DNA of 23,820 nucleotides from contig CAMWLX010000011.1 of the NCBI GenBank assembly GCA_947175225.1, positions 1 through 23,820 on the forward strand. The letters run 5' to 3'. The stretch is from an uncultured Porphyromonadaceae bacterium (GTDB taxonomy: Bacteria; Bacteroidota; Bacteroidia; Bacteroidales; Muribaculaceae). Below, one piece after another: positions 7,516-13,987 of the stretch. The notes under the pieces are model-generated. The model saw only the letters and a list, made by a program, of their open reading frames with translations, ran no database searches and was not told the DNA's origin. The position numbers and the translations under genes were made by a program. Numbering within the stretch: position 1 is the stretch's first letter; each line of letters begins with the position of its first letter.

Positions 7516-8679
7516 TTATTTCTTGATAATCTTCTTCCCGTTAGAAATGTAGAGGCCTGGAGTAGCAACTTCATCGATAGAGTTTGCTACTTTCACACCC
7601 TGAAGATTGTAGACTGCAGAAACCGGAACTACAACAGCATTGACAGTGCTTACACCTGTTGTCACAGCCTTTTCAACAACCACATTATTAATATAGAAAT
7701 TAGCAGCTTCAGGAGCGGAAGCAAGATTCAATGCAATAGTCTTGAAACCACCGTTTTTAGCCATTTCTGCATCCACAGTGTACTCTCCGCTGGAAGCAAC
7801 CTGCCATTCGGGTTTAGCTTTAAGTGAAGGAATACCGCAATACCAATGATGATATTCACCTGGATTGCCCTGAGCCTGAAGATCTATTGTACGTGCATCA
7901 CTGCAATAATAGTCGAAACTAACTTGATATACATCCCCTTCTTGAAGAGCTTCATCGAAGACAATAAAAAATTGAGAATCCCATGCATTTACTGGATCAG
8001 CAGCAATTGGACATACAAACACTTTGCCATCACCATTTGGATTGTCTGTTAACTGAGCTGCACCATTCCAACCTGCCAATAGTGATTCTGTAACGCCTTC
8101 TGATGCCTTGCCACCTTGAATAATAGATGTCCAACCAGCTGTGGGATCTACAGGAGTTTCGCCACCTTCTCCAAGAGTATACATTGAAACGTTTGAAATA
8201 TAGAAAGTACCCAGATAAGTACCAATGCTGGCTACCCAACGATCAACGCTCTTACCTTCACCTGGATCAGACACCTTGCCGCTGATTGTAACAGTAGTCC
8301 ATTCAGAAGTAATAGGAAATGCATTGAGATCACCGCAACCTGCCCATCCATCGGTGCACTGGAAGCAAGAGCCAATTCCATCGGAAGGATCACCCTTTAC
8401 ATCAAATTTGATGTAATAAGTAGTTCCAACTTCATAACCACCGGGAAGATCATAAGCGAACTGCACTTCCCAAGGATTCTTATCAACAGCTGTTTGATCG
8501 AACTTAGCCGCAATACGACCGTCGATTTCAAAATCTTGAGTTAGCAAGTTATCACAACCCCATGCTATGAAAGAAGCATTGCCCGGATACATGGTGGCGA
8601 CAACATTTTCAGTTTCCGCAGCAGAGACAGAAGCATTTGCGGCTACGCAAGCTGCGGCAAAAAGTAAAAATTTCTTCAT
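7516..8679 (-). CDS. Secreted stand-alone xylan-binding-like protein: two CBM4-like modules plus sorting tail
   Basis: This 387-residue protein has no recognisable catalytic domain. It has a signal peptide at 1-20 (ending SVSA-AE). Module A (about 22-170) and module B (about 185-338) both look like CBM4/9/22-type beta-sandwiches, with the common pattern W(E/D)xQF...L...G..Y...FD and a closing YIxNV strand. Module B carries AQGNPGEYHHW at 269-279 and PEWQ at 290-293, matching both CBM inserts of the GH10 encoded just upstream. The C-terminus (356-387, VYNLQGVKVANS ... PGLYISNGKKI) is a probable type IX sorting tail. It probably binds xylan at the cell surface or in secreted form, acting as an extra surface glycan-binding protein or as a helper to the GH10. 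It is the last gene before the terminator at 7457-7493. The binding role is inferred from module similarity alone. Confidence 0.8.
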   Translation of the reverse strand: MKKFLLFAAACVAANASVSAAETENVVATMYPGNASFIAWGCDNLLTQDFEIDGRIAAKFDQTAVDKNPWEVQFAYDLPGGYEVGTTYYIKFDVKGDPSDGIGSCFQCTDGWAGCGDLNAFPITSEWTTVTISGKVSDPGEGKSVDRWVASIGTYLGTFYISNVSMYTLGEGGETPVDPTAGWTSIIQGGKASEGVTESLLAGWNGAAQLTDNPNGDGKVFVCPIAADPVNAWDSQFFIVFDEALQEGDVYQVSFDYYCSDARTIDLQAQGNPGEYHHWYCGIPSLKAKPEWQVASSGEYTVDAEMAKNGGFKTIALNLASAPEAANFYINNVVVEKAVTTGVSTVNAVVVPVSAVYNLQGVKVANSIDEVATPGLYISNGKKIIKK

Positions 8680-8718
8680 ATTTTTTAGAAATTTGGGTTA
8701 TTAATATAGTTTATGGAT

Positions 8719-8747
8719 TCAGGGGTGAGGGTGACCCTCACCCCTGA
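8719..8747 (-). other. Strong GC-rich intercistronic hairpin after the xyn10C-like gene
   Basis: A perfect stem, CAGGGGTGAGGG (8720-8731) with CCCTCACCCCTG (8735-8746), closes on a 3-nt loop; one more T-A pair (8719/8747) extends it to 13 bp. It lies 14 bp past the GH10 stop and about 40 bp before the next start. On the transcribed strand no T-run follows (AATCCATAAACTATATT), so termination is likely to be partial at best. A hairpin of this kind may protect the upstream mRNA or set different levels for the genes on each side. Confidence 0.65.
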
Positions 8748-8760
8748 TGAATAGTAATGA

Positions 8761-11043
8761 TTATTTGCCCATAAGGCCGTCGGCGAAACCACCATAAGTG
8801 GGTTTGCGCTGGTAGTCAAGGTTCCAGAGACCAACGGGCTGACCACCTCTCCAACCACTGTCGGCAGGAGCGTCAGTCAAGCACCACTGACAGATACCGA
8901 ACTGCTGCTCAACCGGAATAATCTCAAAGTATTTCTCGATTATGAACTTGTAGTATTCACCCATAGCCTTGCTTTGCTCGAGAGTAACTTTTTCAGTTGA
9001 AATAGAATTACCATCTTCATCGTCGATACCCATGTCAAGTTCAGTGATACGCACAAGCTTTCCGGAGTTAGCAAGTATCTCAAGCATGTGGACTACTGCA
9101 TCTTCACGCCTCTTCTGTTCGGTAGGATTGCAGCTATAGCTGATGTGCATCTGGCTACCGATACCGTCAATCTTAGTTTCTCCGTCAGACTCCCACTTCT
9201 TGATCCAGTTGACAAGACTTGTACACTTGTCGTTGTTGTTGTAGGCAGCCTCGAGGTTATAATCGTTGATAAAGAGTTTAAGATCTGAAGGATTAGCGCC
9301 TTCCTGTGCTGCATAGTGCTCACGAGCATGCTTAACAGCGTTGCGCACATAATTTTCTCCAAGATAATCCTGCCAGTAGAAGCAGTTGGCATCAGCATCC
9401 TCAACGCCATTCTTCAAAGGAATGTCACCCCATGTATCGCGAAGAGGTTCGTTGACTACATCCCATACTTTAACCTTGCCTTCAGTAGCATCCATCATTC
9501 CCTTAATCCAGCGGCTAAGTTCACCATCTATAGCAGCATATTTTTCTTCCTGAGTAAGAGGAATTTCCATTGTATTGCCGGATTTTTCAACTGTAAACTC
9601 TACGTCATCAATGTAGAAGCATGACGCTCCCGGAGCAGAAGAGAGGTTGAATGCAACAGATATGAAACCATTGTCGCCTACCCATTCGCCTCCGACAGAT
9701 CCGCTATATTCAAGTTCCTGCCATTCCGGAGTGGCATTCAACGTTCCGATACAAGCCCAGTGATGGTATTCGCCGGGATTACCGTGAGCCTGCGTATCAA
9801 TATTACGTGTGTCGTCTGTACGATACCAGAAATGCACCTTAATCTTGTCGCCTGCCTGAAGAGCTTCGTTGCTCTTAATAAAGAACTGGCAATCCCAAGG
9901 ATCAACCGGGTCTGCAAGAATATCACACTTATAGACCGGACCTCTTGAAGCATCTTCAACAATTGGAGCCGAAACGTCGGCATTGCCTTTGACACGAGCT
10001 ACAAGGTTGGCACATTCACCATTTGATGCGTCGCCACCGGAGATAAGCGGTGAGTCATAAGTGGCAGGAGCAGCTGTCTCAACTTCAAACACAACATCAT
10101 CAACAAAGAAAGTTGATGCGGCAGCTGTGCTGCTCAAGTTGAAAGCGATAGAAACGAAACCATTATCGCCTACCCATTCTCCACCTACAGATCCTGTATA
10201 TTCAAGCTGTTGCCACTCAGGAGTAGCATTCAGCGTGCCGATACATGCCCAGTGATGGTATTCGCCGGGATTTCCATGTGCTTGAGTGTCGATATTTCGA
10301 GTATCAGCAGTTCTATACCAGAAAGAAACATGGATGTTATCTCCAGCCTTCAAAGCCTGATTTGACTTGATGAAGAATTGGCAGTCCCATGGATCTACAG
10401 GGTCAGCAAGGATATCACATTTATAGACATCGCCTCTTTCTGAATCGCTAACAATAGGAGAAGCAACATCTTCATTTCCCTTCACTCGAGAAACTAAATT
10501 TTCGCACACCGCACTGCCATCAGCATTTCCAATGACAGATGACATTATTTTGGCATCAGAACCACCTTCTATTTCAATGACCTTATTTGCTACAAGGCTA
10601 TTGAGCCACTTTGTATTCTGCTGTGAATGCCAGCAAAGAGTGTGACCATAGATCTGCATTCCGGCTTCTTGAGTTGCGGACACGAACGACGTGACCGTAC
10701 TGAAGTCCATTTCACCCTTATCATTGACAACAGAAGCATACTTCATCGCATTTCCTGCGGTCAGCATGTCAAAGTTGGTGTTAGTCAACGCATAGACACC
10801 ACTTTGCTGAAGATATTCGCTGACGCCAACACCACAACCGAGAGTGAAGTTGGGGTTTACGGCCCTTGAAGAGGATCCTTTCAGAGCCTCTTTAAGGGTT
10901 GGGTAAGCATTCAGATATTCGAGTTCAGCAATTGAATTTGGCTTCTCAAGATAATCGGAGAAGGTATCGTTGAACACATCCGTACAGCTTGTAGCAAGCA
11001 TCAGACCGGAAGCAACGATTGAAATATATTTTATGAATTTCAT
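8761..11043 (-). CDS. xyn10C: GH10 endo-xylanase lipoprotein with two CBMs inserted in the catalytic domain (Xyn10C-like)
   Basis: This 760-residue surface lipoprotein starts at MKFIKY with lipobox LATSC (Cys20). An in-frame ATG at 11061 would add MITCQA and overlaps the previous stop as ATGA; I prefer 11043 because the signal peptide then begins normally. The GH10 barrel is split. The first part (about 60-155) has GHTLCWHSQ at 133-141. Two CBM4/22-like modules follow (about 170-325 and 332-487). The barrel resumes near 495 with the acid/base in VWDVVNEPL (Glu532), LFINDYN at 590-596, GIGSQMH at 627-633 and the nucleophile in RITELDMG (Glu668). CBM insertion at this point is known in Prevotella Xyn10C and Bacteroides GH10 enzymes. 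The two modules are about 80% identical, and each contains GNPGEYHHW (257-265, 421-429). It probably makes the first surface cut in xylan for the SusCD systems. The symbol is by synteny and architecture. Confidence 0.93.
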   Translation of the reverse strand: MKFIKYISIVASGLMLATSCTDVFNDTFSDYLEKPNSIAELEYLNAYPTLKEALKGSSSRAVNPNFTLGCGVGVSEYLQQSGVYALTNTNFDMLTAGNAMKYASVVNDKGEMDFSTVTSFVSATQEAGMQIYGHTLCWHSQQNTKWLNSLVANKVIEIEGGSDAKIMSSVIGNADGSAVCENLVSRVKGNEDVASPIVSDSERGDVYKCDILADPVDPWDCQFFIKSNQALKAGDNIHVSFWYRTADTRNIDTQAHGNPGEYHHWACIGTLNATPEWQQLEYTGSVGGEWVGDNGFVSIAFNLSSTAAASTFFVDDVVFEVETAAPATYDSPLISGGDASNGECANLVARVKGNADVSAPIVEDASRGPVYKCDILADPVDPWDCQFFIKSNEALQAGDKIKVHFWYRTDDTRNIDTQAHGNPGEYHHWACIGTLNATPEWQELEYSGSVGGEWVGDNGFISVAFNLSSAPGASCFYIDDVEFTVEKSGNTMEIPLTQEEKYAAIDGELSRWIKGMMDATEGKVKVWDVVNEPLRDTWGDIPLKNGVEDADANCFYWQDYLGENYVRNAVKHAREHYAAQEGANPSDLKLFINDYNLEAAYNNNDKCTSLVNWIKKWESDGETKIDGIGSQMHISYSCNPTEQKRREDAVVHMLEILANSGKLVRITELDMGIDDEDGNSISTEKVTLEQSKAMGEYYKFIIEKYFEIIPVEQQFGICQWCLTDAPADSGWRGGQPVGLWNLDYQRKPTYGGFADGLMGK
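9583..10536 (-). repeat. Tandem duplicated CBM-coding segments inside the GH10 gene
   Basis: Two adjacent segments (about 10069-10536 and 9583-10050) encode homologous beta-sandwich modules spaced 164 codons apart. The proteins agree over about 80% of roughly 144 aligned residues, with a fully conserved core around TRNIDTQAHGNPGEYHHW and LNATPEW. At DNA level many third codon positions differ even in the conserved core, so this is not a recent exact duplication. The differences cluster at the edges and the exposed N-terminal strands. Confidence 0.9.
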
Positions 11044-11057
11044 TGCTTGGCAGGTTA

Positions 11058-12113
11058 TCATTTGTTATAAACTGGTTGAAAATCAAGTACGGGAGTTACC
11101 TCACGATGACGCATTACCATTGTATCAGAAGTATCATATGTGACCGGACCAAAATTAACTGTATAAGTCAAGTAGAGTGCGTCGCAGTCTCTATTATTGA
11201 TACTCTTCTTCTCACCTTTTTTCACCCATTTTCCACTTCCGCTTGCGCTCATACCCGGGGTATTGGTAGAGATAGAGCAATTGCCGCTGCCATCGAAAGT
11301 CAACTCAAGATTGCAAGTAAGAATCTGAGTGTTCTCACCGTCGCTGTATTGAACAGACAGAGGGAAAATTGCAGTAGAAAGGGATTTAGTAGTGACATAC
11401 ACCACTTCGTCACGCTCTACGAAATCAGCCTGACGCTTCACTGTAGAAGTAGCGCCGGTAATGTTATCCTTGATGTTGTCTTCTCCACGGCGGCAATAGC
11501 TTCCGGTCCATTCATTTATAAAGCGCACGCAATAAAGCACATAATCCTTAGGGAGCTCTTCCCATGCTGAGGCATCAGTAGAAACAGGGTTGCTGTCCGG
11601 ATTCACTGCTTTACCAGTGAGAATTCTGTCGGCACCTACTGCCTTAACAATGCGCAAGGGAACCACATATGTCTCCTTAATGGCATCAGGATCTGCGAAG
11701 AAAGCATCCGTAAGAGTCACCTCAGTTCCAAAAAGGTAATCTTGGACTTTAGTCAGAGTATTAGATGCGAGAGAATAGTAGTTGGAAGGCATAGCCTTGA
11801 CCGGCGATCCATCAGGGAAAGTCAGGTTGTTGGTCAGAGATTCGTCTACCACCACATCAATTTTTAGATCACGGCTTTTATAGGCACCTCCTTGTGTAGC
11901 CATGATATAGAACTTATGCTGATTGTCCAGAGTGTTATCTACCTCCGGATCCTCACCAAGTGTTATGGTACGAGTAGGATACTGGTATGCAAAGTATGCA
12001 GACACTCCACCTTCATAATCGGGGAAGTTATTATCGGCATTCTTACAAGAAGAGACACCGAGAGCAAGGAGGGCTGCACTTGCAAACGCTGAGTATTTAA
12101 TTGCTTTAGTCAT
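11058..12113 (-). CDS. xusE: XusE-like surface glycan-binding lipoprotein (DUF1735/DUF5627 type)
   Basis: This 351-residue lipoprotein has lipobox GVSSC (Cys23). Residues about 35-165 resemble the DUF1735 (BT_3987-like N-terminal) beta-sandwich, with KFYIMATQGGAYKSRD at 67-82, an NYYSL strand near 111 and YVVPLRIVKA at 149-158. Residues about 190-350 match the DUF5627 pattern, with YCVRFINEWTGSYCRRGED at 194-212, a central all-beta region, and a late YLTYTVNFG (314-322). It has no catalytic motifs. Its place directly after the second SusD and before the GH10 is that of xusE in the Prevotella bryantii xus cluster, and of surface glycan-binding proteins in Bacteroides xylan loci. The likely role is to hold xylan on the outer surface near the SusCD complex. 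It overlaps or abuts the GH10 start, so the two are cotranscribed. Function is by analogy. Confidence 0.82.
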   Translation of the reverse strand: MTKAIKYSAFASAALLALGVSSCKNADNNFPDYEGGVSAYFAYQYPTRTITLGEDPEVDNTLDNQHKFYIMATQGGAYKSRDLKIDVVVDESLTNNLTFPDGSPVKAMPSNYYSLASNTLTKVQDYLFGTEVTLTDAFFADPDAIKETYVVPLRIVKAVGADRILTGKAVNPDSNPVSTDASAWEELPKDYVLYCVRFINEWTGSYCRRGEDNIKDNITGATSTVKRQADFVERDEVVYVTTKSLSTAIFPLSVQYSDGENTQILTCNLELTFDGSGNCSISTNTPGMSASGSGKWVKKGEKKSINNRDCDALYLTYTVNFGPVTYDTSDTMVMRHREVTPVLDFQPVYNK

Positions 12114-12185
12114 TGTAGTTTCTTTTAAATATTAGTTAGTAAGAGAGAGTTGTACTACTATTTTCTTGAATTTTTTGTGCTGATA

Positions 12186-13967
12186 TTACCAACCGGCATT
12201 CTGCTCGATATTGCTAAACTTCAGTACGTCATTGTAAGGAATAGGACCATAGATCATATAAGGAGCGAAGTTACGCTTTTCAACCTCAAATGTCTGATAG
12301 CTGTTACCTTCGATACGCATACCGCGTGCCGCTTCATTGAGGTCAGCTTTCCAACGGCGGAGATCCCAGAAACGAAGATTCTCGAAGCAAAGCTCAAGAC
12401 GACGTTCGTTGCGGATTAGAGTTCTCATAGTCTCAGGATTACCCTTGGCTTCTTCAAGATAAGCATCGCCGTTTTCAGTACCGATACCGGCACGCTGACG
12501 GATTGCCTTGATCACCTCGTAGGCTGAATAGCCATGAGAGCCTTTTCCCGTCGGGCCCCAAGCCTCATTGGCAGCCTCAGCATAAGCAAGGAAGAGCTCG
12601 GTGAAGCGGATACGCTTTGTGTAGTGGTCTTTTTCAACCTTATTGGCAGAGTTCGGATTGACATCATTACGCATAAGCTTACGCATGTAGTAACCGGTGC
12701 GGGTTGATGTACCATTCTCAGTGTTAAGACCATCCTTATCATTAGCATTCTCAGGAGTGTGAACTGAAGAATTGATCACGTTTCCGGAAATACCCATTGT
12801 GGAGCCATTAGTCACAATATAATAGTTGAGACGTGGATCACGGTTGCTGTAAGGATCATTTGCGTTGTAATTAGAGCGAGAGTCGCTGATAGGATAACCG
12901 TTGAGAGCCGGGAATGCGTCTACAAGGTTTTGAGTAGGGTTCACACGGCCTTTTCCATAAAGGGAAGGAGGGAAATTATCCTCTTCGAGAGAGCAAGATG
13001 TTCCTGCACGCTCACGCCAGATGATTTCTGCATGGTCTTCAGTGTTGGAAGCATTACCGACTTGTTCGGCAGTATACCAGAGGTGACCTGTTGGACACAA
13101 ACCTGCTACGCCACCGATTTGGTCGAGAACAATAGCAGAGTAATCAGCAGCCTGCGCCCAAGTCATACCTGACTCTTCGAAAGCCGGGCTTGCTGCAAGA
13201 AGAGCTGCCTGTGCACGGATGGCAGCAGCTACGCGACCACACATACGTATGTGGGTGTTGGCACCGAATACACGGTTGTAGTCAGCCACGTCTGCTCCGA
13301 TTGCAATATACTTCTGAGGCACCTGGTTGTTTGAACTCAGGTTCACATATGTATTAGGAAGCAGATCAACCGCTTCGTTAGCATCTGCAATCAGCTGGTC
13401 AAGACACTCCTTGAATGTGTTGCGAGGAAGGTTCATATCGACAGTGGCATCATACGGCTCAGTGAAGATATGAACACCCAAGAGTTCTCCGGAAGCACTC
13501 TTGCCGCCATAATTCTGCAACAAGAAATACATATTTAGAGCACGGAGACCAAGAGCCTCGCCCCTAAGACGATCCTGGAACATCTTGTTAAGTTTTTCAG
13601 TAGTACTGAAAGTAACCTTATCAAGATTCTTAAGGAAAATGTTGATGAACTGGATGGATGCAATACGATCACGCCAGTTGTCGTTTGAAACACCGGTCTG
13701 AGATGTCCATGCACCACCGGCCATAGTAAGCCAAGTGTTAGAAAGATCGTTGCTTACGGCATCATCCGTAGCGACATCATTGTAAGGACTCGACGAGTAT
13801 GGCATAAGAATGTAGGCACTGCCAAGAATCTGATCGGCATAGTTAGCCTCATTCTCCATGGTGGTCTCGTCTTTGATATTTTCGATAGCGGGAGTGAACA
13901 TATCATCGCAAGATGTCATTGCGACCATCAGCATACCCGCTGCCATTAGTTTAATTGATTTTTTCAT
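12186..13967 (-). CDS. xusD: SusD-like outer-membrane xylan-oligosaccharide-binding lipoprotein, second pair
   Basis: This 593-residue RagB/SusD-family lipoprotein has lipobox VAMTSC (Cys20). The N-terminal part holds helical TPR-like segments. The C-terminal SusD domain has typical signatures: NRDPRLNYYI in the middle, FTELFLAYAEAANEA, IKAIRQRAG, RNERRLELCFENLRFWDLRRW, and the terminal motif NIEQNAGW. Length is normal for the family. SusD proteins sit on the outside of the outer membrane as a lid on their SusC channel and bind the oligosaccharide. It starts 20 bp after the stop of the second SusC, its obligate partner, and lies 72 bp before the XusE-like gene. The ligand is predicted to be xylo-oligosaccharides from the locus context. 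It differs clearly from the other SusD in this window, so the two pairs may prefer different chain lengths or decorations. Confidence 0.93.
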   Translation of the reverse strand: MKKSIKLMAAGMLMVAMTSCDDMFTPAIENIKDETTMENEANYADQILGSAYILMPYSSSPYNDVATDDAVSNDLSNTWLTMAGGAWTSQTGVSNDNWRDRIASIQFINIFLKNLDKVTFSTTEKLNKMFQDRLRGEALGLRALNMYFLLQNYGGKSASGELLGVHIFTEPYDATVDMNLPRNTFKECLDQLIADANEAVDLLPNTYVNLSSNNQVPQKYIAIGADVADYNRVFGANTHIRMCGRVAAAIRAQAALLAASPAFEESGMTWAQAADYSAIVLDQIGGVAGLCPTGHLWYTAEQVGNASNTEDHAEIIWRERAGTSCSLEEDNFPPSLYGKGRVNPTQNLVDAFPALNGYPISDSRSNYNANDPYSNRDPRLNYYIVTNGSTMGISGNVINSSVHTPENANDKDGLNTENGTSTRTGYYMRKLMRNDVNPNSANKVEKDHYTKRIRFTELFLAYAEAANEAWGPTGKGSHGYSAYEVIKAIRQRAGIGTENGDAYLEEAKGNPETMRTLIRNERRLELCFENLRFWDLRRWKADLNEAARGMRIEGNSYQTFEVEKRNFAPYMIYGPIPYNDVLKFSNIEQNAGW

Positions 13968-13987
13968 CGTTTTATGCTCTGTTAGTA

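Noticed and set aside
9583..10536. Assembly artefact as the cause of the tandem CBM segments
   Set aside because: The copies differ at about 20% of residues and at many silent sites, which a collapsed or duplicated assembly would not give.
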